A stretch of 64,000 nt of DNA from an uncultured Elusimicrobiales bacterium (lineage in GTDB: Bacteria > Elusimicrobiota > Elusimicrobia > Elusimicrobiales > Elusimicrobiaceae), in contig CAKUMH010000006.1 of the NCBI GenBank assembly GCA_934667625.1, forward strand, positions 1 through 64,000, given 5' to 3'. Shown here in pieces: positions 40,482 to 47,909 of this stretch. Made by a program: the position numbers and the translations under genes. The notes below the pieces were generated by a model that saw only the letters and a program-made list of their open reading frames with translations, ran no database searches and was not told the origin of the DNA. Each line of letters opens with the position of its first letter. Positions within the stretch are counted from its first letter, which is position 1.

Positions 40482-41309
40482 CTAGCGGGCCAAACTGCGC
40501 AGCAGTTTAATTTCTTTTTCGTAGCCGGCCAAGTCGTTTGGCGTTTCCAAACAAAAGGGCAAATGCTTTAAAGCCGGGTGATTGATCACGTTTGCCAGCG
40601 TTTGCAGACCGATGGTTCCCTGCCCAATACAAGCATGGCGGTCTTTGTGCGCGCCCAAGGGGTTTAAACTGTCGTTTAGGTGCACGGCTTTTAGGCGGCT
40701 GAGACCGATTTGCTTGTCAAATTCGGCCAACATATCATCCAAGCGGGCCAGCGAATAGCCCGCATCATTGACGTGGCAAGTGTCCAAGCAGACGCCCATT
40801 TTCCCGTTTAATTTTACGCCGTCCAAAATGCGTTTGAGTTCTTCAAAACGGCTGCCGACTTCGCTGCCCTTGCCGGACATGGTTTCCAAGAGCACCGTGG
40901 TGTGTAGTTGGGGCGTCAGAATTTCGTTTAAAGCCTCGGTGATGAGTTCAATGCCCGCGTCTATCCCTTGCCCGACATGGCTGCCGGGATGGAAATTATA
41001 CAAATTGCCCGGGAAAAACTCCATGCGCTGCAGATCGTCCGCCATGGTTTGCAGGGCAAACGTGCGGATTTTAGGATCGGCTGAGGCCGGGTTTAAAGTG
41101 TATGGCGCATGTGCAATAATGGGCGCAAAGTGGTTTTGCTCCATAAGTGCGCGCAAGGCGGCCACGTCCTGCGGGTTTATCTCTTTGGCTTGGCCGCCGC
41201 GCGGGTTGCGCGTAAAAAACTGGAAGGTGTCCGCCCCGATAGAAAGCGCGGTTTTCCCCATGTTTTCAAAGCCTTTGGAAGTAGATAAATGGCACCCGAT
41301 ATGCAACAT
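40482..41309 (-). CDS. nfo: Endonuclease IV (AP endonuclease)
   Basis: 275 aa, a zinc-dependent TIM-barrel enzyme cutting DNA 5' of abasic sites in base excision repair. Metal-ligand motifs: IAHAPYTLN, NFHPGSHVGQG, LLETMSGKGSEVG, CLDTCHVNDAGY, HLNDS with GAHKDRHACIGQGTIG, and CLETP. I start at ATG 41309 (IGCHLSTSKGFENM), which has AGGAG upstream; the longer frame runs into the aldolase gene. One base separates it from the aldolase stop, so the two are cotranscribed. Confidence 0.95.
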   Translation of the reverse strand: MLHIGCHLSTSKGFENMGKTALSIGADTFQFFTRNPRGGQAKEINPQDVAALRALMEQNHFAPIIAHAPYTLNPASADPKIRTFALQTMADDLQRMEFFPGNLYNFHPGSHVGQGIDAGIELITEALNEILTPQLHTTVLLETMSGKGSEVGSRFEELKRILDGVKLNGKMGVCLDTCHVNDAGYSLARLDDMLAEFDKQIGLSRLKAVHLNDSLNPLGAHKDRHACIGQGTIGLQTLANVINHPALKHLPFCLETPNDLAGYEKEIKLLRSLAR

Positions 41310-41310
41310 A

Positions 41311-42354
41311 TTATTCTCCTGCGTCTTTGCGGATGTCGGCCGCCAGTTGCAGCGTGTCTTCTTCCCGCGTGGCCCAGCTGGTGCAAATACGGATGGCCAT
41401 TTGCCCGCGGTCCAGGCGTTTGGTGTGGGCGAAGGCATAATCCTCTTCCAGCCGTTTCACCAAGGCCTGCGGCAAAATGGGAAATTGCTGGTTGGTGGTG
41501 GAATTGTATAAAAAGGGAAATCCCGCTTCCGTACAGGCCCGGCGAATGATTTGGGCCATATCGTTGGCGTGCTTGGAAATTTTAAAGTAAAGTCCGTCCT
41601 CAAACAGGGCCAAAAACTGCAATCCCAGCACGCGCCCTTTGGCTAGCATGGCGCCTTTTTGTTTGATGAAATAGCGGAAATCTTTTTGAAGTTTCGGATT
41701 GGTGATGACGACGGCTTCCCCCAGCAACGCGCCGATTTTGGTGCCGCCGATATAAAACACGTCGCAGCAAGCGGCAATATCGGCCAGCGTCAAATCGTTT
41801 CCCGGGGCTTCCAAGCCGTATCCCAAGCGCGCGCCGTCCATAAACAGAAAGAGGTTGTTTTCGTCGCAGACGCGGCGCAACGCGGAAAGTTCCGCCTTGG
41901 AATACAGGGTGCCGTATTCGGTGGGAAAGGAAATGTAAACGAGTTTGGGCTGTGGGGCAAATTCCGGGTTGTCGTCCAGCCAATGTTCCTTGCAGGCGTG
42001 GGAAACTTGCTCGGCCGTAATTTTTCCGTCCGTTTCCGGCAAACTTAAAATGCGGTGCCCGGTGGCTTCAATGGCGCCTGTTTCGTGCACGTTGATGTGT
42101 CCGGAGTCAGCGGACAGCACCGTTTGGTACGGACGCAGGCAGGCTGCAATAACCGTTAAGTTGGTTTGCGTGCCGCCAGTTAAAAAGTGTACTTCCGCCT
42201 GCGGCGCTTGGCACAGAGATTTAATCAAATCGGCCGCTTGGCGGCAATAAATATCCTGCCCATAACCGGGAGTCTGTTCCAAATTGGTTTGCGCCAGTTT
42301 TTCCAACACGGCGGGGTGTGCACCTTCGCTATAATCGCAGTTAAATCTAATCAT
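41311..42354 (-). CDS. Low-specificity threonine aldolase / beta-eliminating lyase family
   Basis: 347 aa, a PLP enzyme of fold type I that splits L-threonine (or allo-threonine) into glycine and acetaldehyde. FNCDYSEGAHPAVLEKL at the start, TGGTQTNLTVIAA (phosphate cup), HINVHETGAIEATGH, DGARLGYGLE and the Schiff-base lysine in FYIGGTKIGALLGE are characteristic. ATG 42354 is preceded by AAGGAT; a GC-TATAAT box lies at 42394-42399. It pairs with nfo in one operon, with no evident functional link. Other lyases of the family cannot be excluded. Confidence 0.9.
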   Translation of the reverse strand: MIRFNCDYSEGAHPAVLEKLAQTNLEQTPGYGQDIYCRQAADLIKSLCQAPQAEVHFLTGGTQTNLTVIAACLRPYQTVLSADSGHINVHETGAIEATGHRILSLPETDGKITAEQVSHACKEHWLDDNPEFAPQPKLVYISFPTEYGTLYSKAELSALRRVCDENNLFLFMDGARLGYGLEAPGNDLTLADIAACCDVFYIGGTKIGALLGEAVVITNPKLQKDFRYFIKQKGAMLAKGRVLGLQFLALFEDGLYFKISKHANDMAQIIRRACTEAGFPFLYNSTTNQQFPILPQALVKRLEEDYAFAHTKRLDRGQMAIRICTSWATREEDTLQLAADIRKDAGE

Positions 42355-42393
42355 ATACAAATCCTTAGTGTCCCCCAAAGGGGAATTTTCTTT

Positions 42394-42399
42394 ATTATA
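42394..42399 (-). promoter_or_regulatory. -10 element for the aldolase-nfo operon
   Basis: AAAAAAGCTATAAT, the same string as at the nifU operon; no clear -35. Confidence 0.5.
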
Positions 42400-42431
42400 G
42401 CTTTTTTCGGACAGAAAACGGGCATAAAAAA

Positions 42432-42449
42432 GCCCCGCTGCAGCGGGGC
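42432..42449 (-). terminator. Terminator after the 108-aa membrane protein
   Basis: GCCCCGCTG/CAGCGGGGC palindrome followed by TTTTTTAT on the minus strand. Confidence 0.85.
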
Positions 42450-42456
42450 CATAAAA

Positions 42457-42783
42457 TTAATTTTTAGCGGCCTTCAATTTGCGTTCCCGCAAGTGTTTGG
42501 CTTTCAAGTCGGCGTGCCGTTTGCGAAAGACGTCCAGCTTGGTGTAACGCACCATGAGGCAGAAGTCAATCAGCACCATGACAAAGTTGAGTACATAGAG
42601 CCAGAAGACCCAGTCAAAATTGTGCAAAATTTTGTGAATCATCCCGCACACATAGGCAAACTCTATCGTTCCCATAAACAGGAAACTTTTTCCGGCAGCG
42701 GTTTTAGTGCGTAGAGACCGCGTAATGTTAAACGGCCATGCCAGCCCAAAGCCCAGCATCATTAACGCTTCAAAAATACTCAT
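42457..42783 (-). CDS. Small membrane protein, PQ-loop/SemiSWEET-like
   Basis: 108 aa with three membrane helices (about 4-20, 35-53, 57-78) and a basic C-terminus. GFGLAWPFNITRSLRTKTAA GKSFLF places a Pro-Phe-Asn in the first helix, followed by a Lys/Thr-rich loop. This is the layout of PQ-loop half-transporters such as SemiSWEET, which dimerise to move sugars. The resemblance is by pattern only. GGAG precedes the ATG. It lies alone between rmuC and the aldolase gene. Confidence 0.7.
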   Translation of the reverse strand: MSIFEALMMLGFGLAWPFNITRSLRTKTAAGKSFLFMGTIEFAYVCGMIHKILHNFDWVFWLYVLNFVMVLIDFCLMVRYTKLDVFRKRHADLKAKHLRERKLKAAKN

Positions 42784-42833
42784 TTTTTTCTCCTGCCACG
42801 TGAGGGTTCCGCGTGGCTTACACTAATATTTTA

Positions 42834-44294
42834 TCATTTTGGGAGCGATTGGGCGTTGTCCTCCGCCAAGAGCGGGGTGAGTGTGCGGGCGTGTTTGACG
42901 TTTAACTCCTCCAGTTTGACAGCTGATTTAAGAATTCCCTGCCCGCCGCTGAGCGCTTTGCGGGCTTCTTCATAGGTTTGGGCAGTGGAATCTATCGCTT
43001 TTTTTAGCAGGGCCATGCGTTCGGCAAAGCGTTCCACCCGCTCGTGCATTTCCGCTCCCGTCCGCAGGATTTCGTTCATGGTTTTCCCGGTCCGTTCCAG
43101 ACGCCACAGCTGTTCCACCACTTGCATGACGGAAAACAGGTTGGACGCCGTTACCAGCGCCACGCCCTGTTCTTTGGCATATTTGGCCAAGGTCGCGTCC
43201 TCTTTGAGCGCCATAAAATAGGCGTATTCAATTGGAATGAACATAAACACAAATTCCAGTCCGTTCTTGTCCAGCAAGGTTTGGTATTTTTTGGAAGATA
43301 ACTCCGCTATATGTTTGCGGATAGCCGCTACATGCTGGGCCATGTAAAGCTGCCGGTCCTCGTCCGTATGGGCGGTGCTCCATTTGAGGTAACTGTTGAT
43401 AGACATTTTGGAATCAATAATAATGTGCCTGTCGTGCGGGAGATGGATGACAAAATCCGGGAGCTGCCGGGCTTCCTCCGCGGTTTTAAAGCAGACTTGC
43501 TTATCGTATTCCCGCCCTTCCTGCAAGCCGGCAGAGAGGAGCACCTCCTCCAGCGTCAGTTCGCCCCAGCAGCCCTGCGCTTTAGGCGCTTTTAATGCGG
43601 TGGCCAGGTCGGCTGCTTCCTTGGACAGATTTTCGTTGAGCTCCAATGTTTTGTGCAAGGCGTTTTTGAGTTCTTCGTGGCGGGTAATGCTTCCTTCTTT
43701 AAAAGAATCCAACGAGGCTGTAAAGCGGCCCATTGTGTCTTTTAGCGGACCGAAGAGGTCTGCGTTTTTAGAGACTAAGTCCACCCGTGTGCGTGCCAGG
43801 GCCTCTTCTGACTGTTTTTTGAGTACACTCACCGACTCAGCCGTCATGCGCCCGAATTCGTTTTGAGCTTTGTCCTGCAAGGCTCGGAATTTTTCCTCTT
43901 GTTCAGCCATAAATTGCCGCAGGCTCTTTTCCTGTTCGGCATGCATTTGTTCCAAGGCTTTTTTACGCTCCTCCAATTGCACTTTTTCTTGTTGCAAGTG
44001 GTGTAACTCGTTGGTAAGGGTTTCCGCCTTTTGCTGTAAGGCGGTTTTTTCTTGTTGTTGGGCTTGTAACGTGCGGGAGAGCTCCTCTGCGCGTCCCACG
44101 GCCTGCTGGCTTTGCAAGAGCTGTTGTTGGACTTGTTGAAACTGGGCAGATAGTTCCTTGTGGGAGGCGTTTAGTTCATCAAATTGGGTCACTTTAAAGG
44201 TATCCTCGGGGCGTATCCCCGTGCGGAAAAAAGCGCGGCCCAAAGCGGCTCCCGCCGCCAAACATACGAATGCAACGATAAAAACGGTATACAT
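42834..44294 (-). CDS. rmuC: DNA recombination protein RmuC homologue
   Basis: 486 aa. An N-terminal membrane helix (VFIVAFVCLAAGAALGRAFF) is followed by a Gln-rich coiled coil (about 40-165, QFQQVQQQLLQSQQAVGRAE). The RmuC domain comes next (about 200-430) with the nuclease-like core ALKAPKAQGCWGELTLEEVL, LPDFVIHLPHDRHIIIDSKM, FVFMFIPIEYAYFMAL. RmuC limits inversions between repeats in E. coli. AGGAGG precedes the ATG; the deacetylase-like gene starts upstream on the same strand with a 14-nt gap. Confidence 0.93.
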   Translation of the reverse strand: MYTVFIVAFVCLAAGAALGRAFFRTGIRPEDTFKVTQFDELNASHKELSAQFQQVQQQLLQSQQAVGRAEELSRTLQAQQQEKTALQQKAETLTNELHHLQQEKVQLEERKKALEQMHAEQEKSLRQFMAEQEEKFRALQDKAQNEFGRMTAESVSVLKKQSEEALARTRVDLVSKNADLFGPLKDTMGRFTASLDSFKEGSITRHEELKNALHKTLELNENLSKEAADLATALKAPKAQGCWGELTLEEVLLSAGLQEGREYDKQVCFKTAEEARQLPDFVIHLPHDRHIIIDSKMSINSYLKWSTAHTDEDRQLYMAQHVAAIRKHIAELSSKKYQTLLDKNGLEFVFMFIPIEYAYFMALKEDATLAKYAKEQGVALVTASNLFSVMQVVEQLWRLERTGKTMNEILRTGAEMHERVERFAERMALLKKAIDSTAQTYEEARKALSGGQGILKSAVKLEELNVKHARTLTPLLAEDNAQSLPK

Positions 44295-44308
44295 GATACA
44301 ACCTCCTG

Positions 44309-45175
44309 TTATTTTTGTTTCTCGTCTGGCAGTTCATCGGCATTGGCCGGCGGAATTTGGTCCAACAGAACAAAACGGAAGCCTCTTTTCTGTATGGCTG
44401 GATACACCTTTTTTAAGAAGGGATACAGTTCCTTTCGGTGAGTAATATGTCCGATCAGTACCGCATGCCCTTGGTGGTTGGCCCGGGACATCGCCTTAAT
44501 TAATTGCTGCAGCAGGGAGTGAAAATCCAAATCGTTATCCAAAAATAAATCATTCTGCCAAACAGGGAAGTTCAGCCGGGTGCCCACGGAAACGGTAACA
44601 GGTTTAAGCGCAGTGTGTGAGTCCAAAAATAGGAGGTCCCGTTCCTTGCACAACTGGAGAATAGTCTCCATTCTTTCAGCGCTTTGGGTAAAGAGGGATC
44701 CTTGATGATTGTTCATCCCCGTTACAGGGCCTAAAATTGCCAAATTGGCGGATATGCGGGCTCGGATGTCTCCAGGTGTCATATTTTCCAGCAAGGTGTG
44801 CGGCTCGCGCGGCGCCGCCCCGAGAGCTTGCATAGGTTGGTGCAAAAATAAATCTTTCCCCGCTTGGCGGATGAGCTGCGCGGAGGCGCGGGCCACTGGC
44901 GCGGTGGGGATAACCGCGACCGTAAAGGGAAAGGGTAATTTTAAAAAGGAGCGCAAATCGTCTAAATCGTGTCCGGCGTCATCCAGTACAAGCACTAAAA
45001 GAGGCGTTCCTTGGGCTTTTGGTAAAGAGGAACGCCAAAAAATTTTCTCGTTTATTTTGGCCAAGGTGGAAGGATCTACTGTTTTTTGGATAAGCCACCA
45101 TCCACCTGCCACAACTAGATAGATTCCGCTTAAGAAGTATATGAGAAGAAGAAAAAATTTACGTGTTGGTTTCAT
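44309..45175 (-). CDS. Divergent polysaccharide deacetylase family protein
   Basis: 288 aa, anchored by one N-terminal helix (FFLLLIYFLSGIYLVVAGGW) with the rest periplasmic. It matches the 'divergent polysaccharide deacetylase' family (YibQ-like): LLVLVLDDAGHDLDDLRSFL, FTVAVIPTAPVA, LHQPMQALG, GMNNHQGSLFT, LLFLDSHTAL, VLIGHITHRKEL. Catalytic-type Asp-Asp and His residues are present, but activity in this family is not well established. Start ATG 45175; a longer frame lacks support. Probably cotranscribed with rmuC. Envelope polysaccharide or peptidoglycan processing is a reasonable guess. Confidence 0.85.
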   Translation of the reverse strand: MKPTRKFFLLLIYFLSGIYLVVAGGWWLIQKTVDPSTLAKINEKIFWRSSLPKAQGTPLLVLVLDDAGHDLDDLRSFLKLPFPFTVAVIPTAPVARASAQLIRQAGKDLFLHQPMQALGAAPREPHTLLENMTPGDIRARISANLAILGPVTGMNNHQGSLFTQSAERMETILQLCKERDLLFLDSHTALKPVTVSVGTRLNFPVWQNDLFLDNDLDFHSLLQQLIKAMSRANHQGHAVLIGHITHRKELYPFLKKVYPAIQKRGFRFVLLDQIPPANADELPDEKQK

Positions 45176-45221
45176 ACTTTTTAGATGGGCAAGGCTATCT
45201 GCCTTCTGCTTTTTATTGTAC

Positions 45222-45410
45222 AAAAAAGCCACCCTTTCAGGTGGCTTTTCAAATATGCCCAGTATTTGGCCACAAGTCGCCTCGTTGACCCTCGGCGCTC
45301 GCGGCCCCGCCTCGCCATGCTCGCCTTTCGGCCTATGGCCTCAAACTCGCATAAGGCTGTGGCTTTCAAATCCTAACGCGGGCAAAGCAGTTTGCCCGCT
45401 TACTGGATAT
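45222..45410 (-). repeat. 189-bp cassette downstream of tRNA-Val (copy of terminator and tRNA 3' end plus core)
   Basis: The terminator AAAAAAGCCACCCTTTCAGG and the tRNA 3' end TATGCCCAGTAT recur 189 bp apart (45222/45411 and 45254/45443). Between them lies a tRNA-like unit (see 45256-45408). The copies of the terminator are almost identical, so the duplication is recent. Confidence 0.85.
45256..45408 (-). ncRNA. tRNA-Val-ended structured element (tRNA-like candidate RNA)
   Basis: 153 nt on the minus strand. It starts ATCCAGT, which pairs with the end ACTGGGC (6 bp, the tRNA-Val acceptor). An AA linker is followed by a perfect 9-bp hairpin GCGGGCAAA-CTGC-TTTGCCCGC, then G-TTAGGATTTG and a 100-nt core from GAAAGCC to TTGTGGCC. 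In the core GCCACA pairs with TGTGGC, ATTTG with CAAAT, and GCCTTATGC with GCATGG(CGA)GGC. CGCC pairs with GGCG. It ends CAAATACTGGGCA, the tRNA-Val 3' end with its CCTAT deleted. The tRNA-Tyr elements share the layout with compensatory changes. Expression is unproven; no private promoter is seen. Confidence 0.55.
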
Positions 45411-45434
45411 AAAAAAGCCACCCTTTCAGGTGGC
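45411..45434 (-). terminator. tRNA-Val terminator
   Basis: GCCACC/GGTGGC with a 6-nt loop, followed on the minus strand by TTTTTT. Confidence 0.85.
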
Positions 45435-45444
45435 TTCTCAAATA

Positions 45445-45516
45445 TGCCCAGTATAGGATTTGAACCTATGACCTTTCCCATGTCAAGGGAACGCGCTACC
45501 CCTGCGCCAACTGGGC
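45445..45516 (-). tRNA. tRNA-Val (anticodon GAC)
   Basis: 72 nt, no encoded CCA. Acceptor GCCCAGT/ACTGGGC, D arm GCGC/GCGC, anticodon stem TTCCC/GGGAA with loop TTGACAT, T arm ATAGG/CCTAT with TTCAAAT. Anticodon GAC reads GUC and GUU. The absence of CCA contrasts with tRNA-Ala and tRNA-Tyr in this window. Confidence 0.95.
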
Positions 45517-45561
45517 TTAAATCGGGTAAAGAGGTTGGGTGCCTCACAGAACTACCTTTTT

Positions 45562-45567
45562 ATTATA
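45562..45567 (-). promoter_or_regulatory. -10 element of tRNA-Val
   Basis: TTTGCTATAAT on the minus strand, 45 nt before the tRNA; -35 not clear. Confidence 0.55.
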
Positions 45568-45599
45568 GCAAATCCTCTTTTTAAAAGAAAGAAAAAAAT

Positions 45600-45622
45600 C
45601 CCCTTGGCTTAGCGCCAAGGGG
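45600..45622 (-). terminator. Terminator after the second prepilin gene
   Basis: CCCCTTGGC/GCCAAGGGG, a 9-bp stem followed on the minus strand by ATTTTTTTC. Confidence 0.9.
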
Positions 45623-45646
45623 AAAATTCACACTAAAGGATTCTTT

Positions 45647-46114
45647 CTATTTCGTGTAGAGCCCATACACATCAGTCTTATAACCTAAAGAGGGGCAAAC
45701 ATCTGTATATATTTCTTTCGTTTCATTAACTCCGCAGAACAAATGGTTGCTCCGGTGGGTAATGGCCACCTCGTATTTGCTGCTCTGGCAGACAGCCTCG
45801 TAGCTTCCAACCTTTCCAGTCTTCACTGAACATCTCCAGTTCTTCAGCACAGGCAAGGCCATAGGCATTGCTTTGATAGCGTCCCCGGTGGAGTCGCTAT
45901 TTCCATTTTCTCCATTGTAGGTAGCGGTGAGGCCGGTGTTTCCATCCATGCCGGCAATAATAGCGCCCTTAGCGGCCGAACCTACCCAAGATTCCGCTTC
46001 GGAAACGCGCGCTCTCAAAACAGCTTTTTCGTACTGCGGCAAGGCGGTGGCTGCCAAAATACCGATGATTAACACTACCACCAATAACTCAATCAAGGTG
46101 AACCCTTTATTCAT
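45647..46114 (-). CDS. Type IV prepilin-like protein
   Basis: 155 aa. The short leader MNKG is cut before FTLIELLVVVLIIGILAATA; Glu5 is present and LPQYEKAVLRARVSEAESW follows. The soluble part carries a Cys pair near residue 95 and others near the end (NHLFCGVNE, DVCPSLGYK). It shares the helix with the pilin at 5968 but not the globular domain. It is alone, without assembly genes. A TTGATT-N17-TAGGAT promoter can be seen upstream (minus strand, about 46160-46195), and AAGGAG precedes the ATG. Confidence 0.9.
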   Translation of the reverse strand: MNKGFTLIELLVVVLIIGILAATALPQYEKAVLRARVSEAESWVGSAAKGAIIAGMDGNTGLTATYNGENGNSDSTGDAIKAMPMALPVLKNWRCSVKTGKVGSYEAVCQSSKYEVAITHRSNHLFCGVNETKEIYTDVCPSLGYKTDVYGLYTK

Positions 46115-46273
46115 AGTAGACTCCTTTCATAGCCAGTTTGTCAGTCCTTTTGCAAACCGTTACTATATCCTAGCTTAAAAATGTTGAAAAATCAAGGCAA
46201 AACCTGGGCTTTTTGCAGTGTTTTATCCTGGGCGTATATGGTACAATAAAGAAGTCTTTATTTAGGAGCTTTT

Positions 46274-47809
46274 ATGGAACGGAAACTTTCCCCAACGCTT
46301 GAGGGGCTTTTTTATGTGATCTCTTTTGTACTCAGCGGATGGATGGCGTTGCAGCTGCTTGGTGAGCCTTTTTTGCGTGGCTGGGATTCTTATTTCTATG
46401 CTTTGCGCACGCAAGCCTGGTTTGTGCAGGGAGCGTGGCAGCTGGCTGACGGAAATATGCTGCACTTGCTGCTGACGCCTTTTCATTGGCTGGGGATTGG
46501 TGTGGCGGATGCCTTGCGGTTGTGGCAGGCGTTATCCTTCTTTCTGCTTTCTATTCCCTTTATTTTACTGCTTAGGCAGTTTCGGTCTGCGGTGTGGGCG
46601 ACCGTGCTCTTTGCGTGGTTTCTCTTTTCTCCCGTGATGATGTATGTGGATATTGCCCTTATGAAGACCATGGCCTTTTTAATTTGTTTTGCCTGGGCCT
46701 TTTATTTTTCTGTTCAAAAAAAGCCAAACTGGCTTGCCTGGGCAATTTTTTCTGCGGTGGCCATTTTGCTGCATCGGGCGGCGGTGCCGTACGTGGCAGT
46801 TAGCGCGGTGTATATGCTGGCGGCCTTTTATGGAAGTCGCGGGTATCGCGCCTTGGGGTGGATTTTGCTGGGTCTGTTGGTCGGGGCAACGGCTTATTTG
46901 GCTTTTTGGCCTTCCGCTATTTCTGCGGCGGATTTGTCCCGCATTTCCGCCGAACGGCTGACGCCCGGACTCATCAGCCTGATTTTTCGCTATTCTTTCC
47001 CTCCCGAGTACAAACGGGAACTTATTTTGGCTTTATGTGTCATGTTTGCGTTGGTGGTCGTTTTTATTCACCGGCGTGATAAACGCGTTTGGTATCCGGT
47101 GGGGCTACTGGCGGTTTCTTTCTTTCCCACTTTGGGTACGGAGGCCTTATGCCTGGGCGAGCGCTTTGGCATTTTGTTTCCGTTTTTCTCGCTCCTTTCG
47201 TGTGCTTTTTTATTAAGGAAGTCTGCTACTGGGCTCAAATCGGATGATGGCTTTTCTAGGCGGGAAATGTTTTTGGTAGCGGCTGCCCTTTTGGTGGTGG
47301 GGTTTGGGCGGTTAGACAGGGGACACCCCATTACCCGCAACCAGCCGTATGACCAGTATGCGCGGCTCAGCTGCCACTTAAGTAAACATCCCGTTCCCAT
47401 GTTAGTTTCCTCTAAGGGATTCAACCATTTTTACACCTTTACTACAGGTGCTCCGGCGTTTTCCTTTGAGCCGGAAGACCACTGGGATTCCACACAGGTG
47501 TGGCGGGTTGTGCAGTCGGTCTCCCCGCAAGAATTGGCGGTGCTGACACCGTCCGCATGCCAAGCGCAGGTAATTCCATTAGAGGAACCGGAGTGCACGC
47601 CGCTTGCTGCTCCCATGTTTTTGGTACGAGAGGATTGCTACCGGCAGATTCGCCGCAATGCCCGCGAGCAAAATGGCCCTGCGGCACTCATATTGTTTAA
47701 TGACGTGATACACCCCAATAAAAAACGCAGCCTCTTTTTGTATAAAAAGCATCCGCATACCCAGCCGGATGAACAGTTCCCCGCCTGTCCGCCACCGGGA
47801 TGCCGTTAA
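46274..47809 (+). CDS. Polytopic membrane protein, possible GT-C glycosyltransferase
   Basis: 511 aa. Ten or so membrane helices occupy residues 10-335 and a soluble C-terminal domain of about 150 aa follows. GEPFLRGWDSYFYALRTQAW after the first helix has the Asp-Ser-Tyr pattern seen in lipid-sugar-dependent GT-C enzymes, and RLDRGHPITRNQPYDQYARL begins the soluble part. Substrate and acceptor are unknown. AGGAG precedes the ATG; TACAAT at 46242-46247 could be its -10. A terminator follows before the PTS gene. Confidence 0.7.
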   Translation: MERKLSPTLEGLFYVISFVLSGWMALQLLGEPFLRGWDSYFYALRTQAWFVQGAWQLADGNMLHLLLTPFHWLGIGVADALRLWQALSFFLLSIPFILLLRQFRSAVWATVLFAWFLFSPVMMYVDIALMKTMAFLICFAWAFYFSVQKKPNWLAWAIFSAVAILLHRAAVPYVAVSAVYMLAAFYGSRGYRALGWILLGLLVGATAYLAFWPSAISAADLSRISAERLTPGLISLIFRYSFPPEYKRELILALCVMFALVVVFIHRRDKRVWYPVGLLAVSFFPTLGTEALCLGERFGILFPFFSLLSCAFLLRKSATGLKSDDGFSRREMFLVAAALLVVGFGRLDRGHPITRNQPYDQYARLSCHLSKHPVPMLVSSKGFNHFYTFTTGAPAFSFEPEDHWDSTQVWRVVQSVSPQELAVLTPSACQAQVIPLEEPECTPLAAPMFLVREDCYRQIRRNAREQNGPAALILFNDVIHPNKKRSLFLYKKHPHTQPDEQFPACPPPGCR

Positions 47810-47866
47810 GCGGGGAATAACCCAAAACCCCGGTTGAAAAGCCAATTTAAAAAAGTTATCATCAGA

Positions 47867-47893
47867 GGAAAGGGAAACCTTTCCTTTATTTTT
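47867..47893 (+). terminator. Terminator between the membrane protein and the PTS gene
   Basis: GGAAAGG, GAAA, CCTTTCC followed by TTTATTTTT. Confidence 0.75.
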
Positions 47894-47909
47894 AATACAG
47901 GAGCTTTCT

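Noticed and set aside
45141..45584. 147-codon plus-strand frame across the tRNA-Val cassettes
   Set aside because: It reads through two terminators, the antisense of a tRNA and the repeats, and has no ribosome site: a typical false ORF.
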